Positions 24,541 to 36,161 are shown, counted from the first letter of the stretch. The stretch is DNA of 64,000 nt from Pelobates cultripes (GCA_933207985.1 OW240915.1:107679716-107743715), one strand, 5' to 3'. A program made the numbers and translations. Notes: generated by a model not told the origin, from the sequence alone.

Positions 24541-24645
24541 ATTTTACATATATAATATATATGATTTCATTATAAGTGTATTTTGAGATATATGTGTATA
24601 TTATATCTCAAAGTACACTTACAATGAAATCATATATATGTATAA
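24541..24645. repeat. AT-rich palindrome of about 105 bp
   Basis: TATATGATTTCATTATAAGT with GTATTTTGAGATATA on the left pairs with TATATCTCAAAGTACACTTA and CAATGAAATCATATATA on the right. Arms are about 45 bp with few mismatches around a GTGTAT centre. Confidence 0.8.
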
Positions 24646-24694
24646 TATATTATAAAATGTTTTACTTATTTTATAACATATTATACATATATAA

Positions 24695-24750
<56 letters not shown>

Positions 24751-24756
24751 CAGCCT

Positions 24757-24790
24757 GGGGGACTGTCTGACAGCCCAGACAGTCTCCCTG
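24757..24790. repeat. GC-rich hairpin 1 of the large element
   Basis: GGGGGACTGTCTGACAGCCC followed by AGACAGTCTCCCTG forms a stem with a short loop directly after a TA array (24695-24748). It is similar in plan to the hairpins at 25421 and 25535. Confidence 0.75.
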
Positions 24791-25020
24791 TGAGCAGCTC
24801 CTAGACTCCTATTGCGGCGATGTGATCATGGTGATTACATGGCCCTGGAGGGCCGGGGTGGTCAGAGCTGCTGCAGGGAAACTCCTGGAGTTTCCGGCAG
24901 TCCCCACATCATGATTGCCGCAGATCACCGGTCTAGGTGTCCAGGGCTTCTATTTGTCGCGGTAATTAACAAAATATTTTTTTTGTTGGACGTACATAGT
25001 ACGTTCACAGTCATTATAGG

Positions 25021-25163
25021 GATATATATATATAACTTTATTCTAAGTGTATTTTGATATAAATACATATTATATAAAATAACATATATATTTAAATTTT
25101 TAATTTAAATTATTTTTAATTATTAATTGTTTATAATATATATATATACACAATATATATAGT

Positions 25164-25199
<36 letters not shown>

Positions 25200-25340
25200 G
25201 TGTGTAATTTTACTCTAAGTGTAATTTTATATTAATATATGTATATATTAATAAAAAATACACTTAGTTTGACATTATATATATAGATATACGTACTATA
25301 TATGTCATATATACATATATATATATATATATATATTCCA
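25021..25340. repeat. AT-rich tract with TA arrays
   Basis: Repeated TA runs (25135-25148, 25165-25195, 25310-25335) and the motif CTAAGTGTATTTT, which also occurs in the 24541-24645 palindrome. No coding signal. Confidence 0.8.
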
Positions 25341-25420
25341 TTTATTAATTTGATGTTATTATTTTTTTACTTAAATTAACTTTATTTTAACTTTTTAAAA
25401 CTTTATTATAACTTTTCCAC

Positions 25421-25571
25421 CAGCAAGGGGACTGCCTGTCAATTCAGGCAGTCCCCCTGCTAGTAACACTATGGAGCCCTATGGGGCACTCTTTTAGAGC
25501 GGTCACATTGCCCCTGGGTGTCCTTTTTTGCAGAGGGGGGACTCTCTAGGCTCAGTCCAGAGAGTCCCCCC
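25421..25571. repeat. GC-rich hairpins 2 and 3 of the large element
   Basis: The hairpin at 25421-25463 (CAGCAAGGGGACTGCCTG and its complement) and the one at 25535-25571 (GGGGGGACTCTCTAGG and its complement) have stems of 14-19 bp with short loops. Confidence 0.85.
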
Positions 25572-25703
25572 AAAGAAGAAGACTGATCGCCGGTGGGGGA
25601 ACGTGGCGATCTGTAAGTACATGGGAGAGGGATAGTGAGCGAGGATAAGGGTTAAATGTATATTTCTTTAAAATTATTTATTATTATTTATTTTACTAAT
25701 ACC

Positions 25704-25928
25704 GAGTGCCTCGATCCCTTGAGGCACTCAGTATAGACAGAGCATTGGAAGCCTGCCTGAAGGCAGTGAGGGGGGTATTACAGCGATGCCTCAACATGAG
25801 GCATTGCTGTAATACCATTAGAGCTGCTGGAAGCGATCATGATCGCTTCCAGAGCTCTAATTACCCCAGGACATATCAGGTACGTCCGAGGTCCTTAAGG
25901 ACCGTTTTTTGTCGGACGTACCTGATAC
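25704..25928. repeat. Cluster of four hairpins at the right end of the large element
   Basis: Four consecutive fold-backs: 25704-25729 (GAGTGCCTC and complement), 25774-25816 (GGTATTACAGCGATGCCTC and complement), 25820-25858 (AGAGCTGCTGGAAGCGATCA and complement) and 25872-25928 (ATCAGGTACGTCCGA and complement around a loop that has its own GGTCCTTAAGGACC stem). All lie within 40 bp of the terminus. Confidence 0.85.
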
Positions 25929-25962
25929 GTCACCGGTCACTAACGGTCAAAAGTAGTTTAGA

Positions 25963-26880
25963 GACTGCTGAGGTCAAAGGTGGGTTAATGGGAATATTGA
26001 GAATTATGGATGGAATATTAGAAGAGAGGAAGTAGGGTACCCAGGCAGCAAAGTGGTCAAGGAAGAGGAGTGGGGAACCAGGGGGGCGATAAATAACGGC
26101 AATGTTAGCAGAAAAGGGTTCGAAGAGGCGAATTGAATGAATTTCAAATGATGGGAAAGAGAGGGAAGGGGGAGTGGGTAGAGGTTTAAAGGAGCAGTGA
26201 GGTGAAAGGAGAAACCCTACACCACCACCTTTACATCCAGAGTGTCTTGGGTTGTGGGTAAGTTGAAGACCACCAAAGGATAAATATGCAGGGGTAGCAG
26301 TGTCAGAGGGGGGAGAGCCATGTTTCTGTTAAGGCTAGTAAATCTAGGGAATGAGAGATGAAGAGGTCGTGGACATTAGTGTATTTTTCAATATTGCAAA
26401 CAGAGCGTGCATTCCAGAGGGCAGTATTGAAGGAGTATTTAGAGAAAGAGGAACATGAGATGGGTATGAGATTAGTGTGGTTCCTTGAGTTAGTATGTGG
26501 TGGGTTTGCTGAGGTGGGACTGGAGTTTGGAGAGACATCACCAGCTGCTAGGAGCAGAAGTATAGAAAGGAAGTAAAGGTGGGAGTAGGATTTGAAAGTT
26601 TTGTAGGAGGGTATGTATATAGTAGAAAAGGAGGAGTTGAAGGAGATAGGCTGGAAAGTTATATGTATAGTGCGTGGGATGTATATAGAGGATTTGGGAG
26701 GAGTTGGAGGAGATAGGCTGGAAAGGTATATGTAGAGTGCATGGGATGAATAGAGAGGGGAGGGGAGTAAAGTGGAAGTAATGAAGATGGTGTTGCCAGA
26801 GACAGGTGAGCAGAAGAATAGGGATATTTTAGTAATGAGATAGGTAAGTGTGAAAGTGAAAAATAGAAGGGAGAACATTA
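25963..26880 (-). mobile_element. LINE (L2/CR1-like), 5' part with endonuclease start
   Basis: The minus-strand open frame 26303-26878 (191 aa) ends in NTALWNARSVCNIEKYTNVH and then LDLLALTETWLSP, the classic opening of the LINE apurinic-type endonuclease (WNARSV.., TETWL). Continuation toward 25963 reads further endonuclease-like sequence in broken frames (for example VIYRPPGSP) until the insertion at 25962. Together with 15748-18183 it makes one element of about 3.4 kb. The serine/threonine-rich N-terminal part looks like low-complexity linker. Confidence 0.85.
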
Positions 26881-26941
26881 TTTAGAGAAAATGTGTTTTG
26901 TTATATAGATATGAAGATTATACATATGCACATATATAATC

Positions 26942-26973
<32 letters not shown>

Positions 26974-27236
26974 ATATACCTATGATTGTTTAAACCATGG
27001 TTAAGAATGCAGTTTGGTAACAGAGGGATTTCAGGTGAGGAGAGGTTTAGTGACTTGAGTGGTGTGTTTTGAAAATCAGGTGATCTGCACTATCTAATAG
27101 CATGGTAATGACCATGGGGTGGGGTTATTATGGAAGAAAATAAGAATGCTTTTTTTGTATTTTTCATACTCTAGCTCACTCATTCATTACACTAAGCAAC
27201 AACTTCAAGGCTCACAAACTGTAATTATTATTTTTT
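26881..27236. other. Intronic DNA with a short CA run
   Basis: (CA)n at about 26952-26971. No other feature seen. Confidence 0.6.
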
Positions 27237-27472
27237 TACAAAAATAATGGGGATTTAGTTGCACTATATGATAATACATTGCATAAGCCTGCCACAAGTC
27301 CATTTTTGGCAGGACCTAATGCTGGCTTTTATAAGATTAAGTCAGTTGCTTTTTATTATTTTTTTACAAAAATAATGGGGATTTAGTTGCACTATATGAT
27401 AATACATTACATAAGCCTGCCACAAGTCCATTTTTGGCAGGACCTAATGCTGGCTTTTATAAGATTAAGTCA
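27237..27472. repeat. 118-bp tandem duplication
   Basis: ATTATTTTTTTACAAAAATA starts at 27237 and again at 27355, and the following sequence repeats with essentially one change (GCATAAGCC against ACATAAGCC). The near identity indicates a recent local duplication. Confidence 0.95.
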
Positions 27473-28479
27473 GTTGCTTTTTACAAGTTGGTCACTTGAT
27501 CTGTGAATAGAATCAATATTTATCAATCAACTTTTTTCCCAGCAATGATCTCCCTTTTTGGCACCATAGACATTTGACACCAAATGATAAATCATCAATC
27601 GAAACTATTCTTCTGTTGTCCCTTTCGTTTGTTTTGTGATTCATCCATATGACGATTCAGAGTTACAGAGTTCGGACAACCCGCCTATCGCTCCAAATTC
27701 TGACAAATCTCACATACAGACTCCGGGCACCACTACCACTCCATATCACTGAAGTAATCTTGGTGCATGCAGTAACCCTTTAAGTCAAACTTTCAAAGTG
27801 TGCATTTCCTACTTTTTAACTTTTCCTTTTTCTATTACATATAACATGAAAAAGATCTGAATGATATAGATATTTTGCACTCTGGAGATAACTCAGACTA
27901 ATATTATAGGTAAGGTATAAGCAGAATCTCAGTGCTAGCATGTCTTTGATTTTCACCGTTTACTGTATTTATTCCCATCTCAGTTTATTTATTATTCTTT
28001 TTCTTCCATAAAGCTCTGCATGTACCATGTGGCACTGTATAAATAAAATATATCTACTTACATACATTCCAATCACAGCTTCCTTTGAAGGTGGCTGCTT
28101 TCCAGTATACACTTTGGAAACAGCAGTAGGTGGCTGCTGTATCTTTTCATGGATCAAGTAAAGAGATTTCACATACAGTAAGAAAGACCTTCAAGAGCTC
28201 TATCAATGTTAAATGAAACTCTCCACACATGTAATATTTTTACAGTACACCTCTTCATCCTACTTCTTGAGATGTCAAGACTCACAACTACTTTTGCTGC
28301 AGGCATTCATAAATAACTTTATTCCTCCAATGAAATGATGCTTGGGGAAAAATACAGGGAAGTGCAGTAGAGGTAAGTACATTTTAGTTAATTCTACTGC
28401 TCTATTCATCCCGGTCCTCTGTAAAAGCTGTAATACAAACTCAGTCTTTAGTGCTCCTTCTATACGTCATTTTCTTGAG
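27473..28479. other. Intronic DNA with a probable MITE scrap
   Basis: Positions 27660-27785 end in GCAGTAACCCTTTAAG, whose complement begins CTTAAAGGGTTACTGC and resembles a TTAAAGGR-type terminus. No opposing end was identified. Nothing else seen. Confidence 0.35.
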
Positions 28480-28960
28480 CTTATTTTAGGCTGTTTTCTT
28501 GACTGACCACTACTTGCACACCTCACACCTTTCCCTATCATCACGTTGGCTTCCTATAACTTTTACGATCCACAGCAAAACTGCTAACACTAACCTACAA
28601 AAAGCCCTCAATAATTCCACTACTCACTACATCTCCTATCCACTCAACAAATACTTTGTTATGTGAACAGTCTTCTGCCGTCATCTGCTCATTCCCACAC
28701 AGGTTCTTCTCATTAAGGGCTGCCCATACCTACAGAATTCCCTACCTATGCTACCAGACTCTCCGCTAGCCACCGGTTATTAAAAAAGTTACTGAAAACA
28801 CACCTACCCAGCATACTATCTTCTTTGGTTATGCTTATTTCATTACAATTGCCCTCCTCAGTTTCCTCACTTCCATAGCCCAGCTCACTTTCTCTCGTTC
28901 CACTGTTCTTCAACACACCACTCTTACTAGCTGCTGTTAACACAGACATCTTACCCTTCT
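28480..28960 (+). mobile_element. LINE 3' region fragment, L2/CR1-like
   Basis: Three broken + frames give pieces typical of the C-terminus of L2-type ORF2: RWLPITFTIHSKTA with LTYKKPSIIPLLTT (28545-28625) and HRLLKKLLKTHLP (28770-28806). There is no reverse transcriptase core and no tail. This is an old fragment on the opposite strand to the 15.7-26.9 kb LINE. Confidence 0.6.
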
Positions 28961-31630
28961 CCCCACTGACATACTCTGGGCTACAAAGCTTGATCATATC
29001 TATCATATCTGCATATTATCCTCTTTAACATATGCATAGCTCACAATGTGAGGCAGGTTTTCTTTAACCGCATCATGTCAATGGGATAGGAACATCCCAT
29101 TTTAGTAGGATGGTTCTGGCATAATATGTATCATGAATAGAGTAAAGAAATTACCTCAATATACAATATTTCTCTGTCAAAAATGTGGCCATTTATTAAT
29201 AATTGTCATCTCCCCTTTATCTTGAGTTCACCGCACTCACTTTAGTCACCAATGTAAGATTTCCTTAATGTTGTTCCTCGAATATTTTAAGATTGGGATT
29301 TAAAAATTAATCCATTAACGAAAGTGTGTCTTTAATGATGGATTAAAAATAGTTTTACATCACCACCTTTAAGGGATTATATATATTTATTTAAACAAAC
29401 TTAATATTTGCAGTGGGGATTCTGTTCAGGCATGGGGTGAGGTAGAAATGAAGCAGACAGACATTATTGATTCCAAGAGCTGTAGCAGCAGAGAGGAATT
29501 AACCTCTATACAAACCAGACTGCTATCTATGGCCCATGACACAGAAACCTGCAAAGAAAGTTACTAAGAGCTGAAATTCTCCTTTCTCTAATAGAATATA
29601 GATGGCATAGATAGATTAAATAGAAAGATTGGATAGAGAAACATAGATAGATGGATGATAGACAGAGAGAGAGAGAGAGAGATAGATGGATGATAGATAG
29701 ATAGATAGACTGACTTGAAAAATGTGTAACTAAGCATCTGGGCTAAGGACCATCTAGTCCCCATACATAGCATTAAGGTGAAGCAACTATGAATGACCAA
29801 TTTGAAGAATGTAAATGATACATTGTTGTAAATGATTGTGTTGATCAAGACGTTTCTGTGGCACACATACTTCGGAAACCATATTCTTGAAGTATGTACT
29901 TCACCGTCCTATCAGTTAAAGGGAGGTCCTAACTGTAAGGTCAGCACTGAGACACACGTCTGTCCGTTATGGGGAAAAATTGCATGGATTATGTCACCAT
30001 ATGTGCATTCGGAATTCTTAAACATGATCTGAAATAATAGGCAGATCAGACCAATATTTATCAATATATTTATTATTTTGATATCTTAATCACTAGATTA
30101 AAACAGCTACTATTTCAAGTGTGAGTGTCTATATGTATTGGTAACATACATAAAGCCACATTCAGAAGTCACTGGGAATCCTATTTTTTAATACATCATG
30201 TGATAAAACATGTTTTATTTTTATCTTCTGCCATTACAGCATTCTAATGGAACAGTTTGACTGTAGCTTCACCTAAAGCATCCTTTAAAACATGACTTAT
30301 GCTGTAGTTACAGCAGGAGATAAAATAAAGCACATTTTACAGCAGGAGATAAAAATATAGCATGCCTTAAATATATATCTGCTTTTGATGGATCAAGGCC
30401 TTTGTGTGCAGAAACAACTGGACTTCTGGCACATAAAATGAAGAAAATCCAATTGATGCATGTGGCATCTATCTGGGATCATTGTCTCATCATTGAATGA
30501 GTGAAAAGATTGAGATGAATAATAAGATGATATAGGTTCCTTTATCTATATTTCTGCATTGATGTTCTTTTTCTTGACCATGCTATTCCCTAGGCTTAAA
30601 GTATATACTTATTCATTGCCCATGTCTAGCCAGTACCCTGTCTTGACCCCCCAAAAATTGTGCATGGTTAAGATGTCATTAAGATATCGAAATACTCAAC
30701 CTGCAAATGCTAGCGGTCTACAACTCTCATAAACATTTAGAAAATAAAGCAAGAACCCTTGATAAATAATAATCACAACTTGTATTAGTCATGAATCCTT
30801 CAAAATATAAAAAGACAAAAATCTCACAGGGCAGTACCGCACAAATAACAATAACTATACCTGTGAAAATGCACTCACAAGTGCTGACTCCCACCAAACC
30901 CAGAGTCAAGGTATAAGCTTTTTGTAAAGTACAAAGTTCTGCCATACAGATCCTCAAAGAAACAGGGCCCCGTTACCCATTATCAGCTCCTTATACTTTA
31001 TTCTGTACAGTACTACTGATAAAACAAGTCTCCGGTGTCTGAGCAGTTCCACGCCTACTGCCAAACTTCAGAGAGCTACTTTGTCCTCCAAATTCTACTA
31101 AACCACCACCATGTTTCATTACAGATCATCTCAACCAATCCATTGCTATCCCATAAGATATCCTCTCTAGTTTGAGTGAAGCAGTCACTCCCACTTCCCA
31201 TGAGACTGCCCAGCTGGAATCCTATATCAATGATGGTACAGCAGGAGTGCTTGAGCAAGAAGGACAATAGCTCTTTCCCCTTCTCGCCTAGCACCCGTGG
31301 TGTCAGGTCCTCTCTCCCCCCCAGGCAGCCAAACGACCTGTAGGAGAGCACATGGAGATGACCTCAATGTCATAACCCTGCGCGACATCCTGTACCTCTT
31401 GCTGTCTACAATTATTGGAGAATAAGGGAACAACGGGGAAAGGGCACATAAGAGAATACGTGTGTGAATAAATTGTGGATGGAGGGAAAAATCGGAGAAG
31501 AGTTGTGTGAAGCAGGTGGAGAGGAGTATAATTGGGGAAATGTGGAGAGGAATACATGTGAGGGAGAGATTAATGAATAGAGAGGAATGCAGAGATATAA
31601 AGAGGAGCAGATCAGAATTGGAAATACAGT
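28961..31630. other. AT-rich intronic DNA with a GATA/GA microsatellite
   Basis: A microsatellite of GATAGATG, GA and GATA units lies at about 29600-29710. The remainder shows no coding signal and no recognised repeat boundary. Confidence 0.55.
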
Positions 31631-32110
31631 ACACAAACACACCTATACATGCACACTAAATATCCAGACATGCACACTAAAACGTCACATATAATATGCT
31701 CCTGCATTCACACACTGACACTCCATAAAAACACAGCACTTAAGTCACACACTTGCACTCTGCACAAATACACCCATCATTCACATGTAGTCAATAACAC
31801 ACTAATACTTCACACATATATGCTCCTACATGTGCATTGCAATTCAGCCACATACTTCAAACTAATCATATTCCCCTATCCACCCAAATAGTTCCATCTC
31901 ACCTCCCAGTGACACCCACTCATCCTATCACATTCATACCCTTGTCCCCATAACATGTCACCTACCCCCACCCACCTAGTCATAATCACCATACAGTCAT
32001 ACCCCAAACTACTCATATTCACCCATCCAATCACATAACCCAAACTACTCACATTCACCCATCCAATCACATAACCCAAACAAGTCACATTCAATCTTCC
32101 AATCACATAC
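31631..32110. repeat. CA-rich tract ending in a 36-bp minisatellite
   Basis: Degenerate CACACT/CATACA-rich sequence from about 31631. From 32003 three 36-bp units start CCCAAACWAC/AG (32003, 32039, 32075), each with a TCACATTCA-like block followed by CCAATCACATA. Confidence 0.8.
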
Positions 32111-32581
32111 TTTTGGGGCAGCAGAGAAAGTAAATCCATTCTTATTCCCTTAAAGTGTACAATATTAAAATAAGTTTTTAGTTTTCATTAAAAATGTTGG
32201 GAAATGTTGGGAAGAGGACTCCCGGTAAGGGTAGGAAAAAAGTGAAGGAAGTAGGACGAAGGTAAATCACTAAATTACTCATACTGACTATCCTGTTCCT
32301 GTTCCTGTTCCTGTTACTCTGTAATTCATATATAAACAAATTGCAAAAGCTGAAACATGCTTGTGAAGGGACATTAAACTTTAAACTGATATATTATTCA
32401 TTGCTTATCTGGTAAATTGTCACATTCAGATCAAGATTAGAGATTATGGCTTCCACTACTCTATTGTTCTTGTGTCCTGTGGCAATAATGGTTGGTTGCT
32501 GATATTACTGCAAATGTCTAACTAGCATATGACTGCCTAACACGTAAAGAAACATGTAGTAAATAGAAAGAACAGAGATAT
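32111..32581. other. Intronic DNA, short (TTCCTG)n
   Basis: TTCCTG is repeated at 32291-32315. Otherwise no feature is seen. Confidence 0.5.
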
Positions 32582-33276
32582 GCCTGTGTGACGAATTGGA
32601 CTTCGTCACGGGTTCTTTGAGGGGCATACTTGCCAACCTCTTGCCCACAGACTATAGACCCTGTAAAGTGTGATATAAAAGTCTCTGTTTGTCTATTTGA
32701 ATTATATGGTTCAGTAACTGAGCAGCCGCACAAACTAGAGACCACTCTGGAGCTTGTGAAGCTTAATTGATTCATTGTTGCAATTTACACCGCTGTGGTC
32801 TAAGTGTTCGTCTGGGTGGCCTCAATTCCTATGGACAACCACGAGGTGGCAACCATCTCGTTTGCATGGACCAAAACAGCGAATAGACTTCAGGGGGACT
32901 TAGCCGCGAATGCCCTGGAACTATTTTCGGCATGAAAACTTTGCAGTTCCCAGCCGGTTCCCCCAGCGGCACTTAGCCATGATTCTATGGAACTAATTGT
33001 GACCTAAAGACTTCACGGTTCCTGGTTGGTCCTCCAGCAGCACTTAGCCGCGATTCTATGGAACTATTTTCGGCTATGGGACCAGCCTGCGCTTGGTAAA
33101 AACTATGACTTCCATAACATTTCTGAAGCCGTGAACTGATCTGGGTGATTTTTGGATATGTTGGTCACCCAGATCAGGGCTATCAGGGGATGTATGGGGA
33201 TTTTATGTGTTTTTTATGTGAACAAGGTTCATGTGGGCGTACCCCTTGCATGTGGCATGCGGTCCGTTACAGCCTG
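32582..33276. mobile_element. Probable solo LTR with 5-bp target duplication
   Basis: GCCTG flanks both sides (32582-32586 and 33272-33276). The 685-bp element begins TGTGACGAATTGG and ends GGTCCGTTACA, so it has TG..CA ends with inverted TGTRAC. A TATA-like GATATAAAAGTC is at 32669. A small hairpin (TGACGAA..TTCGTCA) opens the element. No polyadenylation signal was spotted inside, which weakens the call. An AATAAA occurs just outside at 33352. No internal retrovirus-like genes are present. Confidence 0.55.
32898..33075. repeat. 72-bp subrepeats within the probable LTR
   Basis: ACTTAGCC starts units at 32898, 32971 and 33042. Each is followed by GGAACTA and the first two also by a TTC-CAGCCGG or TTCCTGGTTGG type block and CCCCAGCGGC or TCCAGCAGC. 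The third unit is partial. Confidence 0.8.
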
Positions 33277-34294
33277 TTTACATTATATTTGTTATCATAA
33301 TGTACCATTTCATTATAGTATTTTATGTTGTTTCCTTTCTTCATTCCTGAATAAAATGTGAAAACACTCACTTATAATTCTATCAAGTTTCAAATTTTGC
33401 CTAAATCCCATAGAATCAAAATGAAAAATGTGACTATGATTAAAATGGAGCTCTGAGAACTGGCAAGGTCATTTACTCAAGTGGGAATTGTCAAAAATAC
33501 AAAGTGCTCTTCACTTATTAGACCACAATAGTCAAAGCAAAAACATAACTGGCTTGAAGAATTTTAGCTATTTTTATATTTTGGCCTAAAATGTAAAGTA
33601 CACTTTGAATTCACATCAAATTCATGACGTATTCAGTAAGTACCTTGTGTGAGATTTTTAATGCTCATAATAGAGATTAGAATTAATGGAAAGAGTAAAT
33701 ACATGCAACTTGATAGAGAATTAATGGAAATGTTAATAAATGTATAGGTGGAAATAGGAACAACTTGGTTGGTAATAAACTCTCTCTGTATAAAACCAAT
33801 GGCTTACATACTACTTTATCAAGTTAGTAGGTGGAACATCTAGTTAAGTGAGTAGCTTTATTTGTCATTTGGATATTTGGTGTAATAGAATTATTTACAA
33901 AATAAAATGCCATGCATTGGTAGATCATCTTCTCTATATGAATAAATAATCTGTCTAACTGTCCCACTACTAATATGCTAATGGATAACCTTTATAACTA
34001 CCCAACACTGATTATGAATTGCAGTCTGAATAACATACGAAGCAAATGAAATCTATATGAAGAATCAGGCAATGCTGTCATAAAAATATAAATTCATCAA
34101 AAAGAATCGCAGCTATCAAAAAGCAGACTTATTGGATATAATGATGAGAGTGCCTAGAATGCTTTATTGACGATGTTTGGTTATAATGAAGCTCTACTAG
34201 TTTTACTCATTGTTTAGATTTTGTTGAACATGTAACATTTTTAGATAATATGAATTGTATTTCATGAAATTAACAGTATACCATTGATCTTAAC
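33277..34294. other. AT-rich intronic DNA, nothing firm
   Basis: A short fold-back-like piece near 33597-33655 resembles the ACTAAAGTGAGA family weakly. Nothing else. Confidence 0.45.
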
Positions 34295-34787
34295 TTAATG
34301 GGATACTCCACTCAGCTAAAGCATGTTAGCTTGTTGAAGTGCTTTATTTGTGAAGAGCATGTCTTATTTTTTATTTTACAAAAAGTGCAGATTTCAATAT
34401 AAATTGGCACTTTTATAAATTAACATTGTTACACCCTTCTGGCTGTCAATCAGAAAACAGGGTCTGCCACTTCCTGGTTGATTTGCTCAGTTGAATAAAC
34501 TAAAAAGGCAGGCAATTGCTCAGAGGGCATCTGAGAGGACATCTGATTGAGCTGAATTGGGAAGTTAATGATTAGACAGCCACATGAAGTCTGGGCTGTG
34601 TTAGAAGGTGAAGGTTTGCTAAGTCTTTAGATAAGAAATTTGAAGCTTTTGTAGCTGTTTTTGGATATATCCTCAATAAAAAAATCATAATTAACCACAT
34701 GCATGTTTTCATTTGGGGTATATCTACTAAACAGTGTTTTTTATTTAATTATTTTATTTGTATTTGGGCAGTGGAGTGTCCCTTTAA
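34295..34787. mobile_element. TTAA-flanked MITE, T2-like
   Basis: TTAA at 34295-34298 and 34784-34787. The left end is TGGGATACTCCACTCAGC and the right end is GGCAGTGGAGTGTCCCT, giving a shared inverted core of GGGAYACTCCACT. A second member with the same internal blocks (AGCTTGTTGAAGTGCTTTAT, TACTTCCTGGTTG-like, TATTTGGGCAGTG) is at 41726-42161. It has no coding capacity. Confidence 0.8.
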
Positions 34788-36161
34788 ACCAGCCCAGTAC
34801 CATAATTATTTGCTCTTTTCTCTCCTAATTCTGGAGAACATTCAATTATCATTAATTAGCCATACTGTTAGCACAACCTGTTTTTTTTCCATTAGCCTGG
34901 GGTAATCCCATTGGGAGTCAGTACCATGGGTTCTTGAGTACTGCATGAGGCCTATTGCACCAATCTCTGGTGCTTTTTGTACTCCTTGTAATGTTAGTCT
35001 GTTCAAAGAATGCTTCACCGATTCATTGGGCTCAAAACTCACTTTAATTTTCGCTCTTCAGAACAGAAGATATAATTTTGTTAGACTCCGGCTACACACC
35101 TTTCTGGTTGTTTAAATGTGTATGCTTCTGTCAAGGTTCCTTGAGCACTACATTGGGCCTTATCACACTAATCAGTGGTAGTTTGTTTTCTACTTATTAT
35201 TATGTAAATCTGCTATAAGTATGCATCATTGACTCATTAGAGTAAAGTTTAGATAATATTGTCACTTGCATTCTCCACTAATTGAACTATTATTTTATTA
35301 GTCTCCTGCTACACATTTTTTTCTGTTTGCATGTATGTGTATGATCATGTCCAGGAAGTTTTTAGACTTTACATGGTCTCATGATTGCTAGCTGTACTCA
35401 CAATTACCTTAAACTGAATGTTGCCACTCATTTCGTTTTTTGTATTTGTGTTAGTGCTGTTTAGTAAACTCCTATTGAAAACAAAAATTATTGTGGAGAT
35501 ATATAGCTTAATGTTAAGCTAAACTTAATTGCTTGGGGCAGAAAAAAAAGTTATTTGATTACATTCACACACAGTTATTGTACTTTCATGCTGTAGCCTT
35601 ATTCACTGGGATTGAACAGGGATTTTCAAATGGTATACCAAAATATCTTGGCAGAGAAAAGAGCTGCAAACAATCTCTGGTGGGCACTGGCCCTAAAATG
35701 TTAAGAATGTTAGAGAATGACCGCATTCGTTTTTTTTCCTATCCTTTTTTTTTTTAATTCTTTTTTTTTATGTGCAATGGGTTATAGACATGCGTTCAGT
35801 ATACAAAAGCGTGACAATGAGCTTATGACATTGCATGTGGCACATTTGAAGTAGTTACGGTTTGCACTTTTTATAAAGTTTATACAACAGGAGTAAATTC
35901 CTAGTGCCTGCAGATGAGTAGAGTTATGGTACAACAATAACAATAATCATCCTATACTAGGTAGAGTAATGGTTGTAGGTTTTTTGGTCCGGGGAGGGTA
36001 ACACTGTAGCGAGATAGAAATACTTGTGTTCTGCCACAAGTGTAGCGTGTGTAGGCTCGTTAGGCCTGGGTGTAGTGAGATTTGTGAATGCTGGGGTCAT
36101 TGAAGTAAGTGATCTGTATTCTGTTCCTTCAGTAGAAGGAGTGACGTGCCTGGTGGTGGTG
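34788..36161. other. Intronic DNA with a retroposon-like poly-T
   Basis: The poly-T rich run 35730-35772 followed by TATGTGCAATGGG could be the poly-A end of a minus-strand retroposon extending right to the MITE at 36162 and possibly beyond it. No coding signal. Boundaries are not defined. Confidence 0.35.

Larger units (their letters stand above)
18176..25970. mobile_element. Large non-autonomous repeat element inserted in the LINE
   Basis: The LINE reading is interrupted at 18183 and resumes at 25963, so everything between was inserted later. The left end reads AACCCCTTAGTGACCAGACC and the right end reads CGGTCACTAACGGTCAA. They share the inverted core TTAGTGACC. Flanking AAGTAATT (left) and AAGTAGTT (right) could be an 8-bp target duplication with one mismatch. 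The interior holds repeated 400-bp blocks marked by CCCCAATATGTGTTCAGCA, CTCCTGAGTACAGT and CCCCCATGTATAGG (18840, 19240, 23440, 23840), TA arrays and GC-rich hairpins. No transposase of its own was seen. Confidence 0.7.

Noticed and set aside
30727..31640. Minus-strand frames of 76-137 aa
   Set aside because: No domain or homology recognised. Frames overlap and differ in composition from coding DNA.
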